This document shows positions 35,000-46,435 of a DNA stretch of 64,000 bases, piece after piece; position 1 is the first letter of the stretch; each line of letters starts with the position of its first letter. The notes below the pieces were generated by a model, which saw nothing but the letters and a program-made list of their open reading frames with translations, was not told the DNA's origin and did not search any database. Made by a program: the position numbers and the translations under genes. This stretch comes from Dromiciops gliroides (taxonomy: Eukaryota; Chordata; Mammalia; Microbiotheria; Microbiotheriidae), in contig NC_057861.1 of NCBI RefSeq assembly GCF_019393635.1, forward strand, positions 457,678,330-457,742,329. Direction: 5' to 3'.

Positions 35000-36495
35000 C
35001 CCTCCAGATGTGGAGCTGCCATCCAATCAGCTCAGCCTTATTTCCTGAGAAGGGTGTTTTAATGGAAGTGCCCCTCCCCTGCCAAAACTACCCTACAGGC
35101 ATTGCTTCCCCTCCCACTTCCCCTGCAGTAAGAACACAAGCTTCCCCAGGGCAGGAACTGTTTTTACTTTTACTAACCCAAGAGTTTAGCACATTTTTAT
35201 TCACACATTCATACTTTTAAGGAGTTCTTCCTTTAAGCTTCTGATTCCCTAGGAGGTAGTAGAGGGAGGTAAAGGCAGAACAGCAACTTAAGAAAAATGT
35301 TCCTATCAATAATTTTGTTTAGTGCTGGCCCTGCCCTTGAACATCTTTCCAAATGTTCAACAAGTAGTTGGAGAAATATTGTTTTATCTCGTTTTCCTGA
35401 GGTAAAACTATTGTAGGAAAAATGGTAAAGTTTGTTTGTTCTTTAAAGCTCTTTCCCTTAACAAATAGACCCCTGAAGGATTTAGTTTCAGATGGGTGTT
35501 CTCGGTGCATTTTCTTTGAGTTAAGTCACTCAGAATTACACAAACCATTTTTGTAACTTGAAAGCATATAACTGGCAAGAGAAAGCAATTTCTAACACTT
35601 CAAAGCTTGTGAATTATAATGAAGGCTACTCTACATCTACCCTCCTCAGAAATTCTCTAAGCCTCATTGAAAATTTAGAGACACCGTGAACTTGATACTC
35701 TGTGTCAGCAATTCTTGGCTTTGTTTTAACAGAATGTAAGCTTTCAGATTTAACATGCTTCCCACCAAAAAAAAAAAAAAAAAGCTAGTAAAGAGGCATA
35801 GCTTGGCATGTATCTCAACTCTTGCTCTCTTACTTCTGCTGATGGGTGAGGAGACATATTTTTGGACACAGCCAATGGGAGAATTTGTTTTGTTTGACTT
35901 TATATATTTATTTCAAAGTGGTTGTTATCCCCTCACCCCCCCCCCTTTTTTAATAGGAGCAGACAGGGGAGTTGAGATTTTTGTTCATTAAAAAAGTAAA
36001 ATAGAATTTTAAAAAAGCTTTGAATATAGAGATTGGTCAGGTAAATTAGTTCCCTAATTTGCTAACAAACTGCCATTTTGTAGGCCCTGTGTTTTAAATC
36101 ATCTAAACATGCCTGATCATGTGCCAATGTTCAATGTAAATAATGGGAGTTTTACTGTACAGATAACAGCAATGAGTCTAAGGATTTACTAGGAAATGAC
36201 ATTCCACAGCATCACTCCTTGAAATAGTCTTCCAACTCAGGGACAGAGGTAAAATTGGATCAGAGCCCAGAAAGCAATGACAGTGTTTTCTCCTCCTTCA
36301 CATTGGAAACATTGCTGTGGAGTCTGAAATTTGAAATACAGGTGATTCTCCGACAGGGCCTCAGATAAGTGAAAAGCTAGATATACATGCAGCTTTGACT
36401 AACCATGAAATTCTGTGCTGACTTTATTAACTCATTGCTAGCTTTCTGGGTACTTTATCCTTGCTGATGTCAGCTGTGAGAAACAGGGTCCTGAG
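35000..36495. other. Intron sequence, nothing recognised
   Basis: No exon or named repeat. A-run at 35767-35783 and C-run near 35935 only. Confidence 0.45.
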
Positions 36496-36499
36496 AGGA

Positions 36500-36620
36500 A
36501 ATGTAGTAGAATGGATAGAGCAGTCTCCAATCAAAAAGACATGGGTTCAAGTCTAGTTTCTGACACAAACTACCTGTGTGACTCTGGGCAAATCACTAAA
36601 ATATTTGGGCACCTCTGGAA
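36500..36620 (+). repeat. MIR/tRNA-SINE relic
   Basis: gtagaatggatagagcagt, acatgggttcaagtctag and gtgtgactctgggcaaatca in sense order, without the SINE tail. Confidence 0.75.
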
Positions 36621-36714
36621 GATGATGAATTACAAATCAGTGGCTGATCATGGGGAAGGGAAAGTTTACTTACCAGGAATTTCCTACACCTGTTAAATGA
36701 AAGGTATAGACCAA

Positions 36715-36735
36715 ACACACACACACACACACACA
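36715..36735. repeat. (AC)n microsatellite
   Basis: About ten perfect AC units, followed by imperfect GTAT/TGTA units to 36765. Confidence 0.95.
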
Positions 36736-37216
36736 TGTATATGTATGTTCATATGTATGTGTGTGGAGAGACTTGTATGCAGCTTTAACCATTAAGACCT
36801 GCAAGAATTTCCTGAGATATTAAAGAGCTAAGAAGACCAACAATGCATACAATATAATAGGAACATTCTATTTCTCATTTAAACCAATGGGCATGGTCCT
36901 TTGTTTAGCTAGGGAAAATGTCTTACTTCTATTTACCTGATTTTTTTTTGGTTGTTCATATAAAAGAGAGAAATTTTGACATCTTAATAAGAATTTCCAA
37001 TGTATGGAAACCTTTTATGCATGCTCAGTTTTGCTCCAGATGACTTAGTGTTAACTTGTCAGTTTCTATTTTAGAGAATGATGGTAGATTCTTTATAATG
37101 TTACACAGACAAGATCTTATTTTTTCCTTTTGCTGACATGGCATATGTTTTGTGCAGAATGAGCATTTACCTGGCCCAAGTTTTTCCTTCCTCTGATGTG
37201 ACTTAGGCCTATGCTT

Positions 37217-37244
37217 TTCAATGCTTTCTATTGAAAGCATTGAA
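37217..37244. other. Perfect inverted repeat, 12-bp arms, 4-base loop
   Basis: TTCAATGCTTTC and GAAAGCATTGAA are exact complements separated by TATT. It could form a small hairpin; no gene or known element contains it. Confidence 0.9.
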
Positions 37245-37724
37245 TGTACATTTTTAAGAGCATTTTAGTAATAGTGTGCCTTAAAGGGGTTGTGTTATTG
37301 TTAACTATTTACCTGTAACTTTAAATGAAAATAATGACTATAAAGAGAGAGACATTTTATGGACCAGGCAGAATGAAGTACAGGTTTATTTGTTAGGTAA
37401 TGCCCTTCTCAGAAAAATGGGAGCCAGTAAAGAGGTGACATCTCACTGGAAAGGGAGAGGGACAGAGGAATACAAAGGTATGTGACCTTGAAGCCTCTCA
37501 TACAATTAATCTAAGGGAAAAACAAAATAGTTTTCTACCCATTTCAACCAATCCCCTAGTATCTATTAACTAAAGTGGAAAATACATTTCTTTAAAAGGT
37601 GAGAAATATAAGACTTTCAAATAAATTAGTTACTTCAGTAAGCATGAATCATGCGTGTATGTGAAGAAGGGTTCTTGAATTTCAAGTCCTCTTTTTGATA
37701 GGACAAAGAATTACTTAGTCAAGA

Positions 37725-38215
37725 AAAAGGAATACACCCCTATATGAGGGTCCCCATTGACTGGGGAATGGATGAAAAAAAAAGGCATATGTATAGTATT
37801 GTAATACTATTAGAAATTATAAAATAAATAAAAGTAGTAATGGAATGTTATTGTGTTTTAAGAAATTTTGAAAGAGATGGTTTCAGGGAAACAAGGGAAA
37901 TATTGCATGCAGAATTGAGTAGATCCAAGAGAGCAATTTATACTCTAACAACAATATTGTAAATTTTGAAAGTCTTCCAAATTCTCATCAATACAATGAT
38001 TAGCCAGGATTCTAAAGGACTAGTGATGAATGCGACTAACTTCCTGGCAGAAAGGTGATGGACTTAAATGAAAAATGAGCCACACTTTTTATTAATATGT
38101 TCAGTAAAGGCATTTGTTTTGCTTAATTATTCATATTTGTCACCAGAAATTTTTTCCTTGAGGGTTGGGGGAAAGGAAAAATAAGTGCTTAATGACTGAA
38201 CAAATGAAATGAATT
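37725..38215 (+). repeat. L1-type LINE 3' fragment
   Basis: Ordered decayed matches to marsupial L1 3' sequence: ccattgactggggaatggat, ggaatgttattgtgttttaa, gcagaattgagtagatccaa and a later gatggacttaaatgaaaaat. Confidence 0.65.
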
Positions 38216-38234
38216 TTTAAAAAACCTGTTGTGA

Positions 38235-38400
38235 CAAAAGCTGGATAGAACCTCAGAGACATCAAATCTAACCTCTCAATTTATAGGTGAGGAAACAGAG
38301 ACCAAGAGAAGCTAAGTAACTTGCCCAAGAAGTAGAAAAACTGAGATTCAAATCTAGGTCATTCCCTTCCAAATCCAGAATTTTTTACAACATGGAGCCA
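38235..38400 (-). repeat. MIR-like relic, antisense
   Basis: gaacctcagagacatcaaat, ttataggtgaggaaacagag and taagtaacttgcccaagaag follow the antisense MIR/L3-end pattern. Confidence 0.7.
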
Positions 38401-38759
38401 TTAGGAAGCTATCCAAATCACCATATCTATTTTTTAATTTTCTTCTTTTACATCTATTTACTTTTTTAACACTGTTTGGAAAGACCAAAGTGTGATCAGA
38501 TCAATATTTGTCCTGGATTTCGCACTATCCATCAGATACTTATGCACATACTAATTGGATTGGAGAACACCCCATGGAGTATGCACTAAACTCTCCCAAC
38601 AACTTCTTCGGATATGTGAGGCTCAATGCTGAATGGCTTGACTCTCCTTGGGATAACCCAACAGAACTTAGGGCATACCCCTGTTCTATCTCATTCCTTT
38701 CAAAGCTGCATCAAAAAGATTAGCCTCTTAACCAGGAAAAGTTTTCCACTAGTAGATTT

Positions 38760-38894
38760 GGGGGCAGGGGGCAGTGAGGGTTAAGTGACTTGCCCTGGGT
38801 CACACAGCTAGTTAAGTGTCAAGGTCAGATTTGAACTCAGGTCCTCCTGAATCCAAGGGCCAGTGCTTTATCCACTGCACCATCTAGCTGCCCC
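38760..38894 (-). mobile_element. tRNA-derived SINE, antisense (first of an adjacent pair)
   Basis: ggcagtgagggttaagtgac to gcaccatctagctgcccc. Flanked by perfect 14-bp repeats CCACTAGTAGATTT at 38746-38759 and 38895-38908. Confidence 0.96.
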
Positions 38895-38908
38895 CCACTA
38901 GTAGATTT

Positions 38909-39070
38909 TTTGTTTTGCTTTGGTTTTTGTGGGGGGGGGGCAGTGAGTGTTAAGTGACTTGCCCAGAGTCACACAGCTAGTAAGTGTCAAGTGTCCGAGG
39001 TCAAATTTGAACTTAGGTCCTCCTGCATCCAAGGCTGGTGCTTTATCCACTGTGCCACCTAGCTGCCCCC
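38909..39070 (-). mobile_element. tRNA-derived SINE, antisense (second of an adjacent pair)
   Basis: Begins with a T/G-rich tail (ttttgttttgctttgg) then cagtgagtgttaagtgactt and ends gccacctagctgcccc. A third copy of cactagtagattt follows at 39072-39084, so both SINEs share one original target site. Confidence 0.95.
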
Positions 39071-39589
39071 ACACTAGTAGATTTTTAAAGAAGTGACTCC
39101 ACCCTCTGGTTCTCCATTTCTCTTTCTCTGGAATTTGTGGCAAAAAGAGCTTTTTCCTCTCTTTCTCTGGGGTTTCCTGTGAGGGCTAGAAATGGTGTCT
39201 TACTCACTCAGGAGAGCTAACACATGTCCTGGTTGAGGTAAGCTTGAGGGTAGATCTCAAAGCACTGGGGTTGCCTCTTCTGTTTTGTATTTCTTTCCTG
39301 AGCACAGGTTCCTAAATAGCAACCCTTTTTAAATTGTTTTTTTTTGGGGGGAAGGGTGCAGTAAGGGAGGGAGGATTACATCTTTTAATACATACATAGT
39401 ATTTGTGTACTGATCACCAAATAACCAATAAAATCTTGGTTACAAGAGAAAAATCTATTTGCCTCACATCTTAGCAATTTTTAAAATTTATTTAATTCTG
39501 GACTTTAGAAATAAAAAAAAGCATTTCCATAACATAGTAGAGTAGGGGAAAAAAAGATTATTATGTTCAACTTGCTATTGCTTTAAAAT

Positions 39590-39720
39590 ATATAATAAAG
39601 TTATCATGTAATTTTTTCCTTTTATTTCCCTCCCTCCTCACCCTAGAGATAGCTAACGTTAGACACAAATATGTGTATATGTAAAATCATTCTTTACATA
39701 CTTCTTTTTATCAACTTATG
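39590..39720 (-). repeat. Possible L1 3' UTR fragment, antisense
   Basis: ttatttccctccctcctcac, gagatagctaacgttagaca and aaatcattctttacatactt resemble a sequence I associate with the 3' region of marsupial L1s in reverse. It abuts the sense L1 fragment at 39720. Confidence 0.45.
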
Positions 39721-40640
39721 TGCCAATTAATGTAATAATTTAAGTGAAATGGAAGAATATTTACAAAAATATAAACTGCCTAGATTAGCATTAGAGGAAA
39801 TAGAATATCTAAATAGACCTATTTTAGAAAAAAAATTAAACAGGTCATAAATGAACTTCCTAAAAAATAAGGAACAGGACCAGACAGATTTACAAGTGAA
39901 TCCTATCAAATATTTAGACCAACTAGCTCTCCTATTAAATAAATTATTTGGAATAATAGGCAAAGAAAGGGTCCCAACAAACTCCTTTTATGAAACAAAT
40001 ATAATACTGATGGCTAAACCAGGAAAAGTAAAAACAGAAATAAAATTACAGACCAATTTCATAAATGAATTTGTATGCAAAAATCCTAAATAAAATACTA
40101 GCTAAAAGATTACAAAACTATATTACAAAGATTATACATTATGACTAAGCAGGATTTGTATCAGGAATTCAAGGATGATTTAACTTAAGGAAAACTATTA
40201 GCATAATTGATCATATCAATAATAAAAGTAACAAAAATCATATGATTATATCAATAGATACAGAAAAAGCTTTTGATAAACACATTTCTATTAAAAACAT
40301 TTGAAAGTATTGGTACAAATGGATTTTTCCTTAAATTGATAAAAAAAACCATTTACTTAAAACCATCAGCAAGCATCATTTGTAATGGGGATAAGATCAG
40401 GTGTGAGACAAGGATGGCCATTGCCATGAATATTGTTCAATATTATATTGGAAATCCTACCATAACAATTAAAAGAAAAAGAAACAGAAGGAATCAGAAT
40501 AGAAAATCAGGTAATAAAACCCTCTCTTTTTGCAGAGGATATGATGATAAACTTGGAAAATCCCAAAGACTGAAGTAAAAAGTTAGTTGAAATAATAATT
40601 TTAGGAAAGTAGCAGGATATAAGGTAAATCCTAAGTATCG
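39721..40640 (+). repeat. L1 ORF2 reverse-transcriptase fragment, degenerate
   Basis: Across frameshifts and stops the three frames read TGPDRFTSESYQIF-like, then [29 protein letters not shown] and SLFAEDMMINLENPKD. These are reverse-transcriptase blocks of L1 ORF2 in the right order. The catalytic F-A-D-D box is altered to FAED, and the last recognisable stretch ends near 40640 (FRKVAGYKVNPKY). No 3' UTR or poly(A) follows, so it is a fragment. It cannot encode a working protein. Confidence 0.88.
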
Positions 40641-41382
40641 ATTTGCAAGATGGACTTTTTGGGAATGGCTACCCCAAGTGTTTAGAAATTCCTAGGTCCC
40701 TCAAACAGAGGTATTAGTAAGTGTGTTCTAGAACAACACTCTTTTTGGGGAAGATGATCGTGGATAGGAAGAAAAGCCAAAAATCTTTTCCTGCCTTGAC
40801 AGAAGAAATGGACCTTCCTTGAAGATAACAGTGGCAAGGCAGGGGAGAAATGCCAATTCAGCAGTTCTGCAAAATGTCTCATGTTTATTTAAGTGTCAAC
40901 CCCTGGAAGAATATACTAGTAGTGATAAGTTACTGCTGCTTGCTTAAGTCTTCAACAGTATGTACTTAGGTATCTTTTGTATAATAAGCATTCCTTTGGT
41001 TTGAAGGAAAATATAGCTGTCCTACAGCTAATTTCTACACCACCTCTTTGGGGAGACCCTAGACATAAGCCAAACTTGTCTTAAGTTATTTGCACCAGGG
41101 CTCTGGACTGGGGGCATAAAGATCCAGAGAATATGAAAAAAAGAATCTTACCCCTCTCTTTAGGGGGCAGGCCATTTGGGACTGATTCAGGTCTTTGAGC
41201 ATGGATCCAGAGCTAGAGCCCTTTTAGAGAAGGGCTCCACCCACAATGGGCCCCTGAGGTCTACTGCATCATGCCAAAATTCCCAGTCCTTCACTGATGA
41301 ACTATTATCCCCAGATGTTTCAGGGGAACTCAGCTCATGCTCTGTGGAATGGTCTATCACGATACATGTTCCATTAAGCTAA

Positions 41383-41414
41383 CTACACACACACATATAC
41401 ATACACACACACAC
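41383..41414. repeat. Imperfect (AC)n repeat
   Basis: AC units with interspersed AT changes. Confidence 0.9.
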
Positions 41415-41489
41415 CTCCTCATGGTAATATATTCCCCATTATCAATTAAGGAATATGCTAAACAGAAAAGTTGACAATTAAGTAGTACC

Positions 41490-41709
41490 TGTTGTTCGGT
41501 CATTTTTTCAGTCATGTCCAACTCTTTGTGAACTCATTTGGGGTTTTCTTGGCAAAGATACTGGAGTGGCTTGCTATTTCCTTCTCCAGCTCATTTAATA
41601 GATGAGGAAACTGAGGTAAGTAGTGTTACATTACTTGCCCAGGGTCATACAGCTAGTAAGTTTCTGAAGCCAGATTTGAACTGAGGAGCCATACCACCTA
41701 GCTACACCT
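41490..41709 (-). mobile_element. MAR1-type SINE with RTE-like tail, antisense
   Basis: ttcagtcatgtccaactctt, ggttttcttggcaaagatac, atttccttctccagctcatt and tgaggaaactgaggtaagta, then a shortened head complement ending accacctagctacacct. Confidence 0.92.
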
Positions 41710-41983
41710 TAGGTGATACTTCACAATAATCCCCTTATTGGAGGGAGACAGATTATGATTTCATGAAAAGCACATGAGACTAAGGGTCAGGAGGCCAGGA
41801 ATCTATTTCTGATGCTAGAATTAGATAGGTAAATTATTCAATATTTCTATACTTCAGGGGTTTCCCCCCTGTAAAATGTAAATAATACTTGTCCAACCCA
41901 AATATCATGGCATTTGGGGGGTGGAGAGGGAGTTTGGTGGTAAATTATAAATTTAATGAATCAACATTATAAAATGGCAGCCA

Positions 41984-42112
41984 GGGCAGCTGGGTGGTGC
42001 AGTGGATAGAGCACTGGCCCTGGAATCAAGAGGACCTGAGTTCAAATCTGGCCTCAGACACTTAACACTTACTAGCTGTGTGACTCTGGGAAAGTCACTT
42101 AATCCCAATTGC

Positions 42113-42113
<1 letters not shown>
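41984..42113 (+). mobile_element. tRNA-derived SINE with (CA)n tail
   Basis: agggcagctgggtggtgcag head to caattgccat. The perfect duplication AAATGGCAGCCA lies at 41972-41983 and, after the CA tract, at 42166-42177, so the tract lies inside the insertion. Confidence 0.97.

Positions 42114-42165
<52 letters not shown>
42114..42165. repeat. (CA)n microsatellite in SINE tail position
   Basis: About 25 perfect CA units directly after caattgccat of the SINE and enclosed by its target duplication. Confidence 0.97.
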
Positions 42166-42168
<3 letters not shown>

Positions 42169-42240
42169 TGGCAGCCAAAAAAATCTTACATATTAACAAA
42201 ATCAATGTCCAGAGCAAATGAGATTATTGTACTAGTGTTC

Positions 42241-42465
42241 TCTGCTGTGGTAAGATCATGCCTGAAGTATCTGTGTTGAGCCTTGTTTGGCATATTTTAG
42301 GAAGGACACTTCCCAAAGTATAGAAGTATTCCTAGAGTATATAAGAAAGCAACCAAGATGGTGAGTAAACCCAAAGTCAAGTTACATGAGGATCCAGGAA
42401 AGGAAATAGGGATGTTTGAACTGGAATAGTGGACCATGATTAGAGTCTTTAAGTATTTAGAAAAC
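42241..42465 (+). repeat. CR1/L3 LINE 3' region
   Basis: catattttaggaaggacact, aagcaaccaagatggtgagt, gatgtttgaactggaatagt and gagtctttaagtatttagaa follow the L3 3' order. Confidence 0.8.
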
Positions 42466-42469
42466 TATA

Positions 42470-42690
42470 GGTAGCATAATGCAATGGAGAGAGTTCTGAC
42501 CAGAGTCAGGAGAAATGTATCCAGTTCCCAGTTCTGTACCTGTATCACCTTGAACAAGTCACTTAATTTTTCTGACCTCCTTTTCTTTACCTATCAACGA
42601 GACTAAATACTTTCCTATCCTGTTATAAGGTTATGAGGAAATTACTTTGCAAATGTAGTGCTATATAAATGTGACTTTTAATTCACTTTT
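42470..42690 (+). repeat. MIR/CORE-type SINE relic
   Basis: tgcaatggagagagttctga, gaacaagtcacttaattttt and ctttgcaaatgtagtgctat in sense MIR order. Confidence 0.75.
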
Positions 42691-42789
42691 AATTAATGCC
42701 TTTTAAAAACATTACAGTCATTTGCAGATGTACTATCCTACCCCCTAGATATGCAGTGAATCTTCCCTTGTAAGAGTTAAGCAAAATTA

Positions 42790-43240
42790 ACCAACACAGA
42801 GGACTAGGTCTGACAATGCGTGTCATTCTGCAGACATAGTTCCCAAAGTGAATGTCTGTTCTAATTGTTAAGAAGTCTTTTTCCTTACAGCCAGCTGAAA
42901 TCTGGCTGTGTACTTTGCATCCATTGCAACTACTCTAGAATTCTGGAGTCAAGCAGAGAAAATCCAATTCATCTAATGAAATAGTCCCTCAAATGCACAC
43001 TTAAAAAGAACTCCCCTCAAAGCCTTCTCTTTTTTAGGCCAAAAATTCCTAATTCCTTCAACCAATCTTTGTATGGCATGGTCTCCAGCCCCCTGAATAG
43101 TCTGTTCACCTTTCTCTGGACACATTCCAACCTGTCATTGACCTTCATAATATATGGTCCCCAGGACAGAACACAATACTCACAATGTAATTTAACCAGG
43201 GAATAGCTCACTAGGATTATAAAAGAAACATGCATGTGGA
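42790..43240 (-). repeat. CR1/L3 LINE, antisense, with reverse-transcriptase tail remnant
   Basis: The minus strand encodes HCEYCVLSWGPYIMK, LECVQRKVNRLFRGLETM and WLKELGIFGLKKRRL. These match the conserved C-terminal part of CR1/L3 (jockey-group) polymerases, which read YCVQFWxP, LERVQRRATK and LGLFSLEKRRL. Downstream noncoding sequence continues to about 42790. Confidence 0.88.
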
Positions 43241-43475
43241 AGGGAACAAGCATTTGTTAAGTGATTATTTTGTGCCAGGTACTAAGGGCTTGACAAATAT
43301 TATCTAATTTGACCCTAAAAACAACCCTGTAAGGTAGAAGCTATTATGGTCCTCATTTTACAGTGGGGAAAACTGAGGCAAACAGAGTTAATTAAGCAAC
43401 TCTTCCTGGGTCACACAATACTGAGGATGGATTGGAACACAGGTCTTTCTAACTCCAGGTGCAACGCTCTATCTA
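43241..43475 (-). repeat. MIR/CORE-type SINE relic, antisense
   Basis: gtgattattttgtgccaggt, attatctaatttgaccctaa and cctcattttacagtggggaa then a head complement. Confidence 0.8.
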
Positions 43476-43477
43476 GA

Positions 43478-43565
43478 AGTAGTTGGGTGGTACAGGGGAC
43501 GGAGTGCTCACTTTGGACTTCAGAAGACCCGAGTTCAGATTGAGCCTCAGGCAATCTCAGTCCAT
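43478..43565 (+). mobile_element. tRNA-SINE head fragment
   Basis: agttgggtggtacaggggac, gaagacccgagttcagattg and gcctcaggcaatctcag: a decayed 5' part only. Confidence 0.65.
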
Positions 43566-43584
43566 TATTTGTTAGTGTTCCAGA

Positions 43585-43690
43585 TCCAAAGCTACCTAAC
43601 TGTACTATCATCTAGTTAACATTGTCTATATCTTGTCCAGAAGGCTATCACAAAAGGCTTTCTCAAATGTTACTTCAAACCAATTCATAA
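43585..43690 (-). repeat. CR1/L3 LINE fragment, antisense
   Basis: ctacctaactgtactatcat, ctatatcttgtccagaagg and aaaggctttctcaaatgtta match the antisense L3 reverse-transcriptase core, in decayed form. Confidence 0.7.
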
Positions 43691-43754
43691 TAAATTTCAT
43701 TTTTAAAAGTTTCTTCCAAAGTTATTGTTTTCAAAATATTATACTTTTAAAGAT

Positions 43755-43965
43755 AGGGAGAAGATTTGAGTTCAAACCCCACTTCAGTCACTTACTAGCA
43801 ATGTGACCCTGGACAGACCACTTCGTCTTTGTCTGCCTCAGTTTCTTCTATATAATGAGCACAATAATGGCACCAGCTCAAAAGGTTCTTGTCTGATAGA
43901 ATGAGATATCTGTAAAGTGCTTTGCAAACCTTAAAGTACTATATAAATAGCATCATTTTTATAAT
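43755..43965 (+). repeat. MIR/CORE-type SINE relic
   Basis: atttgagttcaaaccccact, gcaatgtgaccctggacaga, gtctgcctcagtttcttcta and agtgctttgcaaaccttaaa. Confidence 0.85.
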
Positions 43966-44020
43966 TGTTAGTTGTTATCATTACCACTAACCTAACTGAT
44001 GAACTAACCAAGCTCACCAT

Positions 44021-44180
44021 CTCTCTCTCTCTTTTTTTTTTTTAAGTGAGGCAATTGGGGTTAAGTGACTTGCCCAGGGTCACACAGCTAGTACGTGTCA
44101 AGTGTCTGAGGCTGGATTTGAACTCAGGTCCTCCTGAATCCAGGGCTGGTGCTCTATCCTCTGCGCCACCTAGCTACCCC
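44021..44180 (-). mobile_element. tRNA-derived marsupial SINE, antisense
   Basis: CT/T tail, gcaattggggttaagtgact, and ctgcgccacctagctacccc. Perfect duplication AAGCTCACCAT at 44010-44020 and 44181-44191. Confidence 0.97.
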
Positions 44181-44314
44181 AAGCTCACCATATCTCAAGA
44201 CTTGACTAGTAGGCCGCCATATCTTCTCCAGGGCTATTTACTAAATTGTTTGAGAACTTGGAAGATAACTGTCCTTAATCAGGACTAATATCTCATTGGT
44301 TCTTAGATGGAAGA

Positions 44315-44560
44315 AAGTCAGGTAGGTGGTGCAGTGGATAGAGCAGTGAGAAGGAAAATCCAAGTTCAAATTTGACCTCACAAATTTACTAACTGTGGGA
44401 AAGTCACTTAACCTCTGTTTGCCTCAGTTTTCTCAACTGAAACAACACCTAATTTACAGGGTTGTTGTGAGGAGATAATGAGCTAATATTTGTAAAGCGT
44501 TTAGCACAGTATCTGGCACAGAGTAGGCCTTACATAAATGCTTATTCCCTCCCCTTTCTC
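44315..44560 (+). repeat. MIR/CORE-type SINE, well preserved
   Basis: aggtggtgcagtggatagag head, ttgcctcagttttctcaact, gttgttgtgaggagataatg and tctggcacagagtaggcctt: a nearly complete sense copy. Confidence 0.88.
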
Positions 44561-44584
44561 CCCTGAAAAAAATATATGAAAGGC

Positions 44585-44705
44585 ATATATCTCTACAGAT
44601 GAAGATGATCAGAGAAGGTAAGTGACTTGTCCACAGTCACACATCCTAGGACTAAAATTCTGGCCTCCATTGTTGGTTGACCTAGGCTCTTTCTGCCACT
44701 GCTCA
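44585..44705 (-). repeat. MIR-like relic, antisense
   Basis: aggtaagtgacttgtccaca, gtcacacatcctaggac and gacctaggctctttctgcca. Confidence 0.65.
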
Positions 44706-44709
44706 CTGA

Positions 44710-45470
44710 CTCATTGAAGGAGTTGTTATAAGGGGGAAAAATTAACTTTATGAAAATGGAAGTGCTATATGAGTTACTATCATCATTATTAATAAAAAAA
44801 ATTGGAAATAATCATAAAACAGATATCACCAAAATACATGGTACACAATCCAACTGAAGTAGACTTTAGCCAAATAGCCTTGAGGGGAGATAGCCTTGAG
44901 GAAGATAGCTCAGCTCAGGCTAGTAAAAGGTACACAGAAATTGGAGCTACAAGCCCCAGGGTCTGCTTTTTTATCCAATGGTTTTCTTCTGGAGTGTTAA
45001 AGCAGGTTAAGTACCCATCAAAAGGGCCGGTTTTACTTAAACAGTCCCGAACCCCTTCTTCTTGACTGGGTCTTAATAAGTAAGATTTTTAAATGAAAGT
45101 CCCCCTTTACAGATTTACATAAAATTCCACCTACACACAAATAGGGCCATAAAACAATTTTGTTTTTAAGGGGATTAGCAAACAAGCATGTGCAGCATCA
45201 ATAGGGCAGTTGCTTTAGTCACTGTCTTTTACAGCGTTTTAGTAGGGACTGGCAAACACTACCCTGGGTACAAAACAACCTTGATTTATAATCAAATTGT
45301 GTGAAAAAAAGAATCATATCAAAGCTACAGAAACAATGCCCTTTGTGACATCTCCAGAACTAAACAGGGATTACTTTATGATATCCGGAGGCTATTTTTC
45401 TTTACAAATATTTTACAAGACAAACTTGTACGGTTCTTAAAAGCACATCTGTTGTGAATTACCCCTTTAC
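44710..45470. other. Intron sequence, nothing recognised
   Basis: No exon or named repeat; only short ORFs without familiar content. Confidence 0.45.

Positions 45471-45473
<3 letters not shown>

Positions 45474-45523
<50 letters not shown>
45474..45523. repeat. (GA)n microsatellite
   Basis: About 24 perfect AG units. Confidence 0.97.
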
Positions 45524-45525
<2 letters not shown>

Positions 45526-46259
45526 CACCATCTCTCTTCCCCATTTGAGCTTAAAGGAAATTTGTTGACATATTCTGAGGCAGGCATAGACGAAACAGCA
45601 CAGGAAAGAGGAGGCGGTCAACAGGATCATGGTTCGTTTTTGCTTAAACTCATTCCACATGCCCTGTGAACCATTAGCTGTTTTTTATTTCCTGCTCTAA
45701 AGATTTGTAGTGAAAATAATCTGGGCAGGGGAAAAGCTTCACTTTTTTTTTCTTCAGCAAGATGCTGTGTTAGCAAATAGAACATATGAGGCACCTTCAG
45801 CGAACCAAGGTCTTTAATAATCCATTTCTCAAACACTACTGGTATTTCCTTTCCAAACAAAGATGGACTGTGACTGGAATCAGTTTCATCATTTGTATGG
45901 CTACAATTGCCAAGTTTCTGGAAATAATCGTCATTTAAATACTGAATAAAATTTATTACATGAAGCCAACAACAGTTTTATTGCTATTTAATTTCCATGA
46001 TTTGTTTGTTTGCAGTCAGGACTCTGTATTCTGAGAGCAAGATGTTTGAGGGCGGAGAGGAGTCTTAAGAACAAACCACACACAAAAAAAGACTATGTCA
46101 AAGTCATGTTAATGGCCTGTCTTGTATCTATTAGAGAAAAGGAATTCAGCATTTTGGGAGAAAACTATCTGCCTTGCCTATTGCTTTGTACTCTCCACCA
46201 CCCCCCCAACCCCATTTCAGCATAAATCCCCTAATATCACCCACTCTTTGGAGACCCTG

Positions 46260-46435
46260 GCATAACATAGGGAATCAGGAAAAGATTAAAAGCTTGAACT
46301 GTTACTCTGCTGTTTACTAATGGCAAGGCCTTGGATATTTTTCTTGACCTTTCTTGGTCTTGGTTACCTCAATTGTAAAATTAATGGATTGCACTAGATA
46401 GCTTTCCAAGGTCTAAATCTCTGATCCCATTGACC
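46260..46435 (+). repeat. MIR-like relic
   Basis: ttgaactgttactctgctgt, cttggttacctcaattgtaa and gcactagatagctttccaag in sense order. Confidence 0.65.

Noticed and set aside
43017-43253. 78-codon minus-strand ORF with polymerase-like motifs as a possible host gene
   Set aside because: It is the C-terminal end of a CR1/L3 LINE polymerase, not a host gene.
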